Shown here: positions 33,941-42,005 of the stretch, in pieces
Position numbering within the stretch: the first letter of the stretch is position 1
Layout of the letters: each line of letters opens with the position of its first letter
Assembly (NCBI GenBank): GCA_964515195.1
Contig: CAZETK010000001.1
Location: 62,001 to 126,000, forward strand
From: Ga0074139 sp964515195
GTDB taxonomy: Bacteria > Bdellovibrionota > Bdellovibrionia > Bdellovibrionales > Bdellovibrionaceae
Direction of reading: 5' to 3'
DNA length: 64,000 nucleotides
The notes under the pieces: model-generated
The model's database searches: none
What the model saw: the letters and a program-made list of their open reading frames with translations, nothing else
Told to the model about the DNA's origin: nothing
Translations under genes and position numbers: made by a program

Positions 33941-34996
33941 ATGATTCTCTTTTCGCCCATGACACGAATTCATTTATTAGTCTTTCTATTCCCTTTTGTG
34001 GCTGTAGCTCAAGAGATTAATCCCCAATGGAAGTTTGGTTTGACCGCTGACTTTTATCTTGAGTACTCCAATCTTCCGACATCCAAAATGGGGCAAACGG
34101 AATTTGACTTTGGCGAACTGGAAATTCGGGCAGAAGCCGAAATTGTTGAGGGGTTTCAAGCTTTTTTTAATTTTGCTCTAAGTGATGAGCGAAGCCTCCA
34201 CCAAAAGAATTATCTGTCTGAAATTCCCAATGCTTGGTTGCAGTATCAAGATCCGAATTTTACTTCGTTGATTCATGAAGCGGGTTTGATTTACCCCTAT
34301 TGGCATCGTTATCAAGGCTTGCTGACTCGTTTTGAAATTTTTGGCCAAGCCAGTTGGAGCCAGGTTCGAAGGTATGGGTTTCTACCTGAAGGGGATGTGG
34401 GTTATCAGGGGCAGTGGAATCTCTCAGACACTGGGTTTTTGGTTTTTGGCCTTGTGAACGGGGAAGAGAACCGAAGCCAAGAGGTGGGGGCGAGCAAAGA
34501 AGTTTTCTTAAGCTATATGGCTGAACATGAATCCCGGTACGCAGGGCTTTGGTTAAGTTACGGCAAGGTCGACCTTGTCGATAAAGATATTGAAAACAAA
34601 GCCAGGGTATTACTGCGGCTTCAGCAGAAGTGGGGTCGTTTTGCCCTGGGGATAGAGGGCCTATGGGCTCAAGACCCTAGCGTCGAGTATGAAAGTGACC
34701 AGCGGGCAGAGGGTATGACATTTGACGGTGAGCCCCGGCAGGTAGTCACAGAGGCCGGGCGGCTAGATCTGATGTATCAACTCACCCCAAAGCAGTCTGT
34801 GTTGATCCGCTATGATCATTTACGCCCGGATTTAAGCGATAAAAGCATTCAGTCCTGGATGGGGGCCTTATTATTGGAGGAACGGCCGCATTTCTCTTGG
34901 GGTGGCTTCTATGAAAATACGCAGTATGGTGACCGTCACTCGAGCCGCGCCAAGCAATTGGAAAGGGTCCGCTTAGGTCTGAGATTGGACTTTTAA
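33941..34996 (+). CDS. Outer-membrane beta-barrel (porin-like) protein
   Basis: 351 residues (or 345 from ATG 33959) with a signal peptide ending VAVAQE, followed by alternating amphipathic strands across the whole length (EFDFGELEIRAEAEI, GFQAFFNFALSD, YAGLWLSYGKVDL, ARVLLRLQQKWGRFALGIEGLW, QSVLIRYDHLRPDL). The last strand is LERVRLGLRLDF, with the C-terminal Phe that marks outer-membrane barrels. Its place before phoU-phoB-phoR suggests a phosphate-related porin, but sequence alone does not show selectivity. Confidence 0.8.
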   Translation: MILFSPMTRIHLLVFLFPFVAVAQEINPQWKFGLTADFYLEYSNLPTSKMGQTEFDFGELEIRAEAEIVEGFQAFFNFALSDERSLHQKNYLSEIPNAWLQYQDPNFTSLIHEAGLIYPYWHRYQGLLTRFEIFGQASWSQVRRYGFLPEGDVGYQGQWNLSDTGFLVFGLVNGEENRSQEVGASKEVFLSYMAEHESRYAGLWLSYGKVDLVDKDIENKARVLLRLQQKWGRFALGIEGLWAQDPSVEYESDQRAEGMTFDGEPRQVVTEAGRLDLMYQLTPKQSVLIRYDHLRPDLSDKSIQSWMGALLLEERPHFSWGGFYENTQYGDRHSSRAKQLERVRLGLRLDF

Positions 34997-35036
34997 GGCC
35001 CTCACTTGGAAGCTGTTAAGGGGGTGCCTCAGAAAC

Positions 35037-35058
35037 CTGTTAAGATTTTGTCAATTTA
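35037..35058 (+). promoter_or_regulatory. Candidate Pho box upstream of phoU
   Basis: Two 11-bp direct units, CTGTTAAGATT (35037-35047) and TTGTCAATTTA (35048-35058), match the shape of the PhoB site (7-bp CTGTCAT-like half plus 4-bp A/T spacer, twice). The phoU start is about 45 bp downstream. A third CTGTTAAG at 35013 is out of phase. Confidence 0.45.
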
Positions 35059-35102
35059 ATGCCGTGACTTTCTTAGAATGGACTTTCCAGGCAATACAGC
35101 TT

Positions 35103-35774
35103 ATGACCATAAGAATGGAAAGAACGTATACGACGCAGTTAGAAAGCCTTCGTCAAAAAGTCTCCCAAATGGGTCAGCATGCGATTAAAGCTCTGGGGCT
35201 TGTGTTGCAGGCTCTTATTGAAAAGCGAATAGAACTTTTTGATGGCGTTTTTGAACTCGAAAAGCAGATCAATGATTGGCACAAAGAGTTGGATGAGGAA
35301 GCTGTTCAGTATCTTGCGCAAAATACCCCTGTGGCCGGGGATCTTCGTGCAGTTGTCTCCTTAATCAAGATTAATACGGATATTGAACGGATGGGTGACC
35401 AATGTGTCAACATCGCCTATATCGGGAAGGATGCATTGAAGCGTTCTGAAGATTTGAATTTGCCGGCTATTCGAACGATGTTTTCCATTGTTCAGGATAT
35501 GATCGAGAAATCCTTGGAGTCCTTCATTCGGACTGATACTAAAATCGCAGAAAAAGTTTTAGTGATGGACGATGAGGTGGACGCCTTAAAGGCCAAAGTT
35601 CAAAGTGACATGATTCAAGAATTGAAAAAGAACCCGGCTCAAGTGGAGCGTTATTTGTCTTTAATATTGGTAGCGCGCAATTTGGAAAGATTCGGAGATC
35701 ATGCGACGAATATCGCGGAAGATGTGATCTATACAGCGGGAGGACAAGATATCCGGCACGGAGGTTTTTCATGA
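35103..35774 (+). CDS. phoU: Phosphate signalling regulator PhoU
   Basis: PhoU links the Pst transporter to PhoR and keeps the Pho response off when phosphate is plentiful. The protein has two three-helix bundles with the repeated metal-binding signature: INTDIERMGDQCVNIA in the first half and VARNLERFGDHATNIAEDV in the second. I choose ATG 35103 (ATG 35115 is also possible); a GTG at 35064 gives a leader foreign to the family. It overlaps phoB by four bases, so phoU leads a phoU-phoB-phoR operon. No pst genes are in the window. Confidence 0.9.
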   Translation: MTIRMERTYTTQLESLRQKVSQMGQHAIKALGLVLQALIEKRIELFDGVFELEKQINDWHKELDEEAVQYLAQNTPVAGDLRAVVSLIKINTDIERMGDQCVNIAYIGKDALKRSEDLNLPAIRTMFSIVQDMIEKSLESFIRTDTKIAEKVLVMDDEVDALKAKVQSDMIQELKKNPAQVERYLSLILVARNLERFGDHATNIAEDVIYTAGGQDIRHGGFS

Positions 35775-36466
35775 CGCCTTATAAAGTCCACGTCGTCGAG
35801 GATGAAGCGGAGATTCGAGAATTGATGGTGCTTCATCTTAGTCGCCAAGGTTACAATGTGACGGAGAGCGGAAGCAGCGAAGAGGCTATGGAAAAAATCA
35901 AATCCCATAACTTTGATTTGCTGGTATTGGACTGGATGCTACCCGGAGTCAGTGGCTCTGAGCTTTTAGATAAGCTCAAGACAATGAATATTAACTCGCG
36001 AGTCCTGATGGTGACAGCTAAATCAGAACCCCAGGATATTGTCTACGGTTTAGAAAAGGGTGCAGACGATTATCTCACCAAGCCTTTTGATCCCTCGGTT
36101 TTTCTAGCCCGTGTTAAGGTTCTGTTACGAAGAGACTCGACTCCTCAAAACTCTCACCAAATCATTGAAGCGGACGGCCTTAAACTCAATCTGGATGCTT
36201 ATGAGGTATATCTCAATGGACAGAACCTGCACTTAACTCCATCTGAGTATAAGCTTCTTGCAAATCTAATGCAGTCTCAGGGGCGAGTTTTGACTCGAGA
36301 CCAATTGATTGAAAGAGTTCAGGGTGAAGGTATCAGTGTTACGGGTCGTACCGTCGACACTCACATTTTTGGACTTCGAAAGAAGCTGGGAGCGTGGGCG
36401 GACCATATCGACACGATTCGGGGAATTGGCTACCGGTTCAGGCCTGATTTGAATTCGAATCTATGA
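35771..36466 (+). CDS. phoB: Phosphate regulon response regulator PhoB
   Basis: An OmpR/PhoB-class transcription factor of 231 residues. The receiver domain has the phosphoacceptor Asp54 in LVLDWMLPG and the conserved Lys104 in LTKPFDPS. The winged-helix DNA-binding domain shows LTPSEYKLLANLMQSQGRVLTRDQL and RTVDTHIFGLRKKLG, the trans-activation/recognition helices typical of PhoB. It is coupled by ATGA to phoU and overlaps phoR by four bases. The Pho box before the operon suggests autoregulation. Confidence 0.93.
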   Translation: MTPYKVHVVEDEAEIRELMVLHLSRQGYNVTESGSSEEAMEKIKSHNFDLLVLDWMLPGVSGSELLDKLKTMNINSRVLMVTAKSEPQDIVYGLEKGADDYLTKPFDPSVFLARVKVLLRRDSTPQNSHQIIEADGLKLNLDAYEVYLNGQNLHLTPSEYKLLANLMQSQGRVLTRDQLIERVQGEGISVTGRTVDTHIFGLRKKLGAWADHIDTIRGIGYRFRPDLNSNL

Positions 36467-37734
36467 TTTCAAAACGCTTTCCATGGAGAATTTTTTGGCT
36501 CAGCCTTCTAGCGCAGTTGGCGGTTTTTCATGTTCTTTATGGCGCTCTTATTCTGGTCCACAACACTGAATGGCAAAACAACATTGTTCTTCTAGTTTGG
36601 TGTTCAAGTCTTATCAGCACTTTCATTTTTATCCGGCCTGTCTATCTTTTGGTGATTTCTCTTAAAAACCAAAGAGCCGAACTTCACCGTGAACGTGAGG
36701 GGAGTCAGGCCTTTTTGACCTCTATTCAAGAAGGGGTGGCGAGTTTTGATCTGAATGGAGTGATTACTTTTTTTAATCCGAAATTCGGTATTCTTTTTAT
36801 CAAATCGGGTCAATCTTCTAAGAGCGTGTTCTTCAAAGATATTTTCCCGCAACGAGAGTTGAAAGATGCTGTTGATAAACTACTGGCAAGTGGGAAGCCT
36901 CAAGGTGTCACCTTAAAGTTGCCAACCGTAGTGGATAACGTCCCTCGCTTTTTTCATGTGAGCTTAACTCCGGTCTTGATGCAGAAGTATCAAGAGATAT
37001 ATGAAGTGGCCGCTGTATTCCATGATATTACAGAGATCAAAAAGGCAGAGCAAATTCGCATTGAGTTTGTTGGAAATGCTTCACACGAATTAAGAACTCC
37101 ACTGACTTCTATCAAGGGATATGTAGAGACCATCCGTGACGATATTCATCATCAACGCTATGATCAAGTCGATCGGTTTATCACCACAGTTTCCCGTAAT
37201 GTGGATCGATTAATTGACTTAGTCGGTGATCTTTTAAATCTTTCTCGACTGGAAGCGGGGACGGACTTAAAAACTCAGGTTCTATCACCAATGCAAATTT
37301 CTAATGCGGTCATCGGTGAACTGACTTTGTTGGCTCTAGAAAAAAATATCCTGATTAAAGCTAAAAGTAATGTGAATGAATTTGTGGCTGATGGGCAAAA
37401 GATAGAACAGGTTTTGAGAAATTTACTCTCGAACGCGGTCAAATACATACCTGAGGGAAAAGAGGTTCGTGTTATTTGGGAGCAGCACCCCGAGGAAGTT
37501 GTACTCCGGGTGATTGATAATGGCCCAGGCATCCCTGAGGAGCATCACTCCCGATTATTTGAAAGATTCTACCGAGTCGATGCTGGTCGTTCTCGTGAAA
37601 CGGGCGGTACAGGGCTGGGATTAGCCATTGCCAAGCACATTGTGCAAAGTCATGGTGGCGTGATTGAAGTTAAAAGTAAGCTCGGGCAAGGAACTGAGTT
37701 CATATGCCGGTTTCCTCAATCTTTGAGGCGTTAA
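36463..37734 (+). CDS. phoR: Phosphate regulon sensor histidine kinase PhoR
   Basis: A 423-residue membrane kinase: two N-terminal helices (about 10-35 and 42-65), a short cytoplasmic linker, a PAS domain (about 80-190; FLTSIQEGVASFDLNGVITFFN), HisKA with His208 in NASHELRTPL, and HATPase with the N, G1 and G2 boxes (NLLSNAVKYI, DNGPGIPEEH, GGTGLGLAIAKHI). The almost absent periplasmic loop is typical of PhoR, which senses the state of PstSCAB-PhoU and not an external ligand. Confidence 0.93.
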   Translation: MISKRFPWRIFWLSLLAQLAVFHVLYGALILVHNTEWQNNIVLLVWCSSLISTFIFIRPVYLLVISLKNQRAELHREREGSQAFLTSIQEGVASFDLNGVITFFNPKFGILFIKSGQSSKSVFFKDIFPQRELKDAVDKLLASGKPQGVTLKLPTVVDNVPRFFHVSLTPVLMQKYQEIYEVAAVFHDITEIKKAEQIRIEFVGNASHELRTPLTSIKGYVETIRDDIHHQRYDQVDRFITTVSRNVDRLIDLVGDLLNLSRLEAGTDLKTQVLSPMQISNAVIGELTLLALEKNILIKAKSNVNEFVADGQKIEQVLRNLLSNAVKYIPEGKEVRVIWEQHPEEVVLRVIDNGPGIPEEHHSRLFERFYRVDAGRSRETGGTGLGLAIAKHIVQSHGGVIEVKSKLGQGTEFICRFPQSLRR

Positions 37735-37737
37735 GCT

Positions 37738-38577
37738 ATGAATGAGGCGTTTGATCACCACTATAGTAAAATTTATGGAGAGCGTTGGCCTCAGCTCAAA
37801 GCCGCCTTGAAAACAAACCATCAAGTAGCCTTCGAGCCAGGTTTTCCGCAGAGACCGATTGCTGATATGAAGCCACACCAAGCGGGGGAAGCCCCTGAGA
37901 GACTTGAGAATGGTTTACTTCGTGAGTATTTTTTAGATCCTGCCAGCGTCCTTGTGGCGCGTAGCTTGCCGGTTGAAACAGCTGACAAAGTTTTAGATAT
38001 GTGTGCGGCCCCCGGAGGAAAAAGCTTAGTTTTATATTCCCGTCTTTCGCCTTCTGCGGAAATCATTTGCAACGAAACTTCGAAACCTCGCCGAGAAGCC
38101 CTTACCAAGGTTTTGCAAAACTACATCAGTCGGGACGGGCGCAACCGGGTCTGGGTAAGAGGTTTAGATGGCGCCCAATACGGACTGCGCCACCGTGAAG
38201 AATTCGACGCGATCTTGGTGGACGCCCCTTGCTCGGGAGAATCACACTTGTTAGAAAACCCGCGCGAGATGGCCAACTGGAGCCCCAGACGTACTCAGGG
38301 ATTGGCCATTAAACAGTATTCGCTCTTAAGCAGTGCTTGGAGCGCCATTAGGCCAGGAGGTTTCATACTTTACTCCACCTGTACGATCAGTCCTGAAGAA
38401 AATGACGGTGTCATTGCCAAGTTACTCAAAAAGAAAAAAACCAACGTGCGCATCGTAAAACCAAAACTCGAAATTGATCCAGAATGGACAGAATTTGGTT
38501 TTCAGTACTTCCCGGATCAATACTCATTCGGTCCATTGTATGGCTGCCTGTTGCAAAAAATAGGAGCAAACTGTTGA
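37738..38577 (+). CDS. NOL1/NOP2/Sun-type RNA cytosine-C5 methyltransferase, minimal form
   Basis: A 279-residue RsmB/RsmF-like m5C methyltransferase. The SAM motif is DMCAAPGGKSL, the motif IV cysteine is in DAPCSGE, and the motif VI catalytic cysteine is in YSTCTISPEEND. The N-terminal NusB-like RNA-binding domain of RsmB and the PUA tail of RsmF are both absent, so only the catalytic core remains. A 16S rRNA target is likely. It begins 4 bp after phoR and is probably read on the same transcript. Confidence 0.88.
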   Translation: MNEAFDHHYSKIYGERWPQLKAALKTNHQVAFEPGFPQRPIADMKPHQAGEAPERLENGLLREYFLDPASVLVARSLPVETADKVLDMCAAPGGKSLVLYSRLSPSAEIICNETSKPRREALTKVLQNYISRDGRNRVWVRGLDGAQYGLRHREEFDAILVDAPCSGESHLLENPREMANWSPRRTQGLAIKQYSLLSSAWSAIRPGGFILYSTCTISPEENDGVIAKLLKKKKTNVRIVKPKLEIDPEWTEFGFQYFPDQYSFGPLYGCLLQKIGANC

Positions 38578-38595
38578 ACCTTTCTTGTTACCACA

Positions 38596-38630
38596 ATCAG
38601 AATTGGCTCTGATAGTAGCCCTAATGCTAC
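38596..38630. repeat. Two small adjacent hairpins between genes
   Basis: ATCAGA-attggc-TCTGAT (38596-38613) is followed directly by GTAGC-cctaat-GCTAC (38615-38630). They lie in the 110-bp gap after the methyltransferase gene, where a terminator would be expected, but no T-run follows. Confidence 0.35.
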
Positions 38631-38687
38631 GGTATTAGATTTGAGGCTTTTTAGATTGGCATCCGACTTGAATCCTCTATCAGTATT

Positions 38688-39020
38688 ATGAAAACAATTA
38701 TGACCCATTTCAATTTGAGACACATCCTTTTAGCCCTAACTCTTGTTCTAGTGGGGACTTCCGCTTACGCAAGTGTTAACACGAAGGCTGCCGATCTCCC
38801 CTTTGCATCGGCCCAACAGACAATCCAACAATCAGAGGTCGAGCCAATAGGTGAGGATAGTTTAGTCGTTGAGGCCCATGGGGAAATCAACTTTAACGAG
38901 TGGGAAAGTGACTTTAATAGGTCTCTCCGAGAGAGCAAAGCCACTGAGGCAAAAAAGTGTAAAGGTAAAAACTGTCAATTCCAGAATATGCAGGCGCTTG
39001 ATCCTTCTTTCGATTTCTAG
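38688..39020 (+). CDS. Small secreted hypothetical protein
   Basis: A 110-residue protein with a signal peptide (hydrophobic LLALTLVLVGTSAYAS, cleavage near AYA). The mature chain is acidic and hydrophilic, with one Cys pair (KKCKGKNCQ), and ends in DPSFDF. The ATG at 38688 gives MKTIMTHFN; an ATG at 38700 is also possible. No family recognised. It precedes the NFACT gene by 33 bp. Confidence 0.6.
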   Translation: MKTIMTHFNLRHILLALTLVLVGTSAYASVNTKAADLPFASAQQTIQQSEVEPIGEDSLVVEAHGEINFNEWESDFNRSLRESKATEAKKCKGKNCQFQNMQALDPSFDF

Positions 39021-39052
39021 TAGTTATAATCCGATCCGGAGGCATTTTTGCG

Positions 39053-40249
39053 ATGATCGGGGCCCAACTCCAGGAAATTGAAACTCATCCGAATGGCTTG
39101 GCCTTAGGCCTTTATAAAAAAGGCCGCATTTGGTGGATTATTGATCTTTCGCCTCAATTTCCTGTCAGTTTGTTCTTTAATGAAGAGTCACCTTGGAAAC
39201 ACAAAGTTTCACCCAAGCCGGTGGCTCTCTTTCTTAACTCTCATGTTAAAAATCTGTACTTATCAAAACTGGAGCAGGATCCTGAAGATCCTCGCATTTG
39301 GCATGTGGAGTGGGTAGGGGCTGGGCGCCTTGTGCGGATGGAAGTTCGACTTATACCCAAAGCTCCCAACCTCATCGTAGAGGCAGGGCCCAAGTCGATT
39401 GCATGGTCAAAGCCCAAAGGGTTGCCACCGGTTTCGCAAGTGCCGCCGCCGCAAGATCTATCGACCTTAGATGAAATAAAGACTGAATGGCTTAAGAGGC
39501 AACAGCGTCCCCCCTCTGGTAAGAAGGATGATTGGCAAAGCCGACGTAACAAGGATATCGCCAAAAAGACAAAAGCTCTTAAAGAAATTCAAGAGCAATT
39601 GGCCTCTGGTGAAATGGAAAAATGGAAGACTCTAGGTGAGTTATTGAAGTCGTTTGAGGTTCATGAACTGGGATCTGAGTGGAAAGAGTTTACGAAATTT
39701 TCAAAAGGCCGGGTGGAGCTGATGCAGCACGCTTTTGATAAAGCCAAGCAATTAGAAAGAAAGCGAGCTGGAACTTTAGAACGGGTGGAAATTCTGAAGC
39801 GAGAAGTGGCCCAGTTGGAAATGCAAACAGAGCCTCCCGAAACCTGGGGTCAAAATGGAAAGCCTTCGCGCCAGCTGCTTAAGGAAGCTCGTGCAGAAGG
39901 CCGTACGAAAAAAATCGGAGACTTTACGGCTTCGCGAGGAAAAAATGCGAAGGATAATCTAGCCCTGCTTCGTGCGGCTAAGGCTTGGGACTTGTGGGTG
40001 CATTTGCAAGACTATCCCAGTTCTCACGTTGTGATTGCCGTCGCTAAGAACCAAAAGGTGCCTGACTCTATTATTCAGCAGGCGGCTTTGTGGTTGATCC
40101 AAGAGACCGTGCGAACAAAGACTTTGATGTCAGGCTCATCTGTGGATGTGCTTGTGGCGGAGTGTCGATATGTTCGCCCTATCAAGGGGGATAAGCTTGG
40201 TCGCGTTCATTATCAAAATGAGCGAGTTTTGAGAGTTGTCATCCCTTGA
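39053..40249 (+). CDS. NFACT-family protein (RqcH/FbpA-like), shortened
   Basis: The 398-residue product ends in an NFACT-R domain (about 290-395): GDFTASRGKNAKDNLALLRAA, DLWVHLQDYPSSHVVIA, IIQQAALWLI and VRPIKGDKLGRVHYQNERVL, close to RqcH/FbpA/Rqc2. A long coiled coil precedes it (about 150-270), and a reduced NFACT-N region opens the protein (RLVRMEVRLIPKAPNLIVEA). RqcH recruits Ala-tRNA to stalled 50S subunits and extends the nascent chain. Usual RqcH has about 550 residues; here the N-domain is roughly halved. Function in ribosome quality control is inferred. Confidence 0.82.
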   Translation: MIGAQLQEIETHPNGLALGLYKKGRIWWIIDLSPQFPVSLFFNEESPWKHKVSPKPVALFLNSHVKNLYLSKLEQDPEDPRIWHVEWVGAGRLVRMEVRLIPKAPNLIVEAGPKSIAWSKPKGLPPVSQVPPPQDLSTLDEIKTEWLKRQQRPPSGKKDDWQSRRNKDIAKKTKALKEIQEQLASGEMEKWKTLGELLKSFEVHELGSEWKEFTKFSKGRVELMQHAFDKAKQLERKRAGTLERVEILKREVAQLEMQTEPPETWGQNGKPSRQLLKEARAEGRTKKIGDFTASRGKNAKDNLALLRAAKAWDLWVHLQDYPSSHVVIAVAKNQKVPDSIIQQAALWLIQETVRTKTLMSGSSVDVLVAECRYVRPIKGDKLGRVHYQNERVLRVVIP

Positions 40250-40302
40250 CACTCGGTTAGAGCTAATTACCATTTATTATTCAACATTTAAGGAGTGATG
40301 TG

Positions 40303-41229
40303 ATGGTGGAAGTAACGAATCTATGTAAGGATTATGGCCCCCTGCGCGCGATTGACCACATCAGCTTTAAATTAAAAAAAGGCGATGTGGTGGGGTTCCT
40401 AGGGCCGAATGGGGCTGGAAAATCAACGACCATGAAAATCATAACCGGGTTTATGGCGCCTACCAGTGGTGAGGCTCGAATTGCCGGATATGATGTCTTC
40501 GAAAACCCCACGGAAGTTAAACGGCGTATTGGTTATCTACCTGAGACGCCGCCCGTTTACAGTGATATGTATGTTCGAGATTACCTGACCTATGTGGCCG
40601 AACTCAAAAGGGTACCATCAGATCAAATCAAACAATATGTAGATCGGGCTATTGAGAAAACTCATCTCGAGTCCGTTTCAAAAAGATTGATTGGCTTTCT
40701 TTCGAAGGGCTTTAAACAAAGAGTTGGGATTGCCCAGGCCTTGGTGAGTCAGCCAGAGGTTTTGATTTTGGATGAGCCGACTGTGGGATTGGATCCTAAG
40801 CAAGTGGCCGAAATTCGCGACTTGCTGAAAGAGCTTCGTGGAGAGCACACCATCATACTTTCTACTCATATCCTTTCTGAAGTCCAAGCTGTCTGCGATA
40901 AAGCCATTATTATCAATAAGGGTAAGATCGTAGCCGAGGACTCCATTGATAATTTAGGGCAAATGGAAAAAGAGGCAGCTGTTATCAAAATTCGCCTTCG
41001 TAAAGCCTTTGACCTGAATTCCGTCTTAGGTCCCGTTAAAGGAGTGCTAGGGGCATCAGGTTCAGGGTTGAACTGGGATGTGAAGTTCAACGGTGAGGAA
41101 AGTGTCCACGATGAAATCTTAGAAAGGCTTGTGCAGGCCAGGGCTGGAATCTTGGAATTTGTACCTAAACGAATGGACTTAGAAGATGTGTTCTTGAAAC
41201 TGACCTATGGGCAAGAGGTGAAGCAATGA
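40303..41229 (+). CDS. ABC transporter ATP-binding protein, GldA-like
   Basis: The start is ATG 40303 with AAGGAG 9 bases upstream. The 308-residue ATPase has Walker A GPNGAGKSTTMKI, the Q-loop in GYLPETPPVY, signature LSKGFKQRVGIAQAL (Ser-Lys replacing the usual Ser-Gly), Walker B VLILDEPTVGLDP and the H-loop STHILSE. A C-terminal DUF4162-like domain follows. The order ATPase, permease, GldG-like auxiliary and DUF4340 matches the gliding-associated Gld ABC exporters of Bacteroidetes and deltaproteobacteria. It is the first gene of a six-gene operon. Confidence 0.9.
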   Translation: MVEVTNLCKDYGPLRAIDHISFKLKKGDVVGFLGPNGAGKSTTMKIITGFMAPTSGEARIAGYDVFENPTEVKRRIGYLPETPPVYSDMYVRDYLTYVAELKRVPSDQIKQYVDRAIEKTHLESVSKRLIGFLSKGFKQRVGIAQALVSQPEVLILDEPTVGLDPKQVAEIRDLLKELRGEHTIILSTHILSEVQAVCDKAIIINKGKIVAEDSIDNLGQMEKEAAVIKIRLRKAFDLNSVLGPVKGVLGASGSGLNWDVKFNGEESVHDEILERLVQARAGILEFVPKRMDLEDVFLKLTYGQEVKQ

Positions 41230-42005
41230 AATTAGTATGGGTTATCGGAAAAAAAGAACTCAAAGGTTTCTTTTTCACACCAACTTTTTATTTTATCGCG
41301 TTCTTAATTGCGGTCATTATGAGTTTTCTATTTCCTGTGCATTTCGCGCGATTTTCACAAATGGCACAATACGCTCAGCCTGGCATGGGGGCGGGTCAGC
41401 AAGCCAATATCCATTATGGGCTTTATCTTCCCCACTTAAGTTATTTGAATCTTGTCCTGATTTTTATCGTCCCGGCTTTGTCGATGAAACTTTTCGCAGA
41501 AGAAAAGAAATTGAAGACATTTGATTTGCTTCTAACGTCACCAGTGACATCCTGGCAATTAGTGGTGGGGAAGTTTATAGGTGTTGCGGGAGCTATTTTA
41601 GGTGTGATGATTCTGGCCTTATTGTATCCCCTCATCACGTTGATGTTCGTGGACAAGATCCACTGGCCGTCTTTGATTCTGGCCTTCGGAGGCATTTATG
41701 GCTTAAGTCTGATTTATGCCTCGATGAATCTTTTTTGCTCGTCCTTAACTGAAAGCGTTTTAATCGCATATGTCATGTCAGTCATATTGAATGTTTCAAT
41801 ATGGTTTGTGGGAATAGGTGTGGAGGCCGTGGACTCCCAATGGGCACGGCAATTTTTTGAGCATATTTCTTTGAGTACGCATTTGTCTGGTCTTGTAGAA
41901 GGCACACTTAGAATTCAGTCCTTGATTTTCTTTATTACAGCCATTGGATTGTTTCTATTTTTAGCGGAAAGAGTTGTTGAATCTCATCGCTGGAGGGCTT
42001 CATGA
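41226..42005 (+). CDS. ABC transporter permease, GldF-like
   Basis: A 259-residue inner-membrane permease of the ABC-2 type with about six helices (FYFIAFLIAVIMSFLFPV near the start, LVLIFIVPALSMKLF, GVAGAILGVMILALLYPL, IYGLSLIYASMNLFC, VLIAYVMSVILNVSIWFVG, LIFFITAIGLFLFLAERVV). It overlaps the ATPase gene and the next gene by four bases each, showing tight translational coupling. The substrate of this exporter family is unknown. Confidence 0.88.
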   Translation: MKLVWVIGKKELKGFFFTPTFYFIAFLIAVIMSFLFPVHFARFSQMAQYAQPGMGAGQQANIHYGLYLPHLSYLNLVLIFIVPALSMKLFAEEKKLKTFDLLLTSPVTSWQLVVGKFIGVAGAILGVMILALLYPLITLMFVDKIHWPSLILAFGGIYGLSLIYASMNLFCSSLTESVLIAYVMSVILNVSIWFVGIGVEAVDSQWARQFFEHISLSTHLSGLVEGTLRIQSLIFFITAIGLFLFLAERVVESHRWRAS

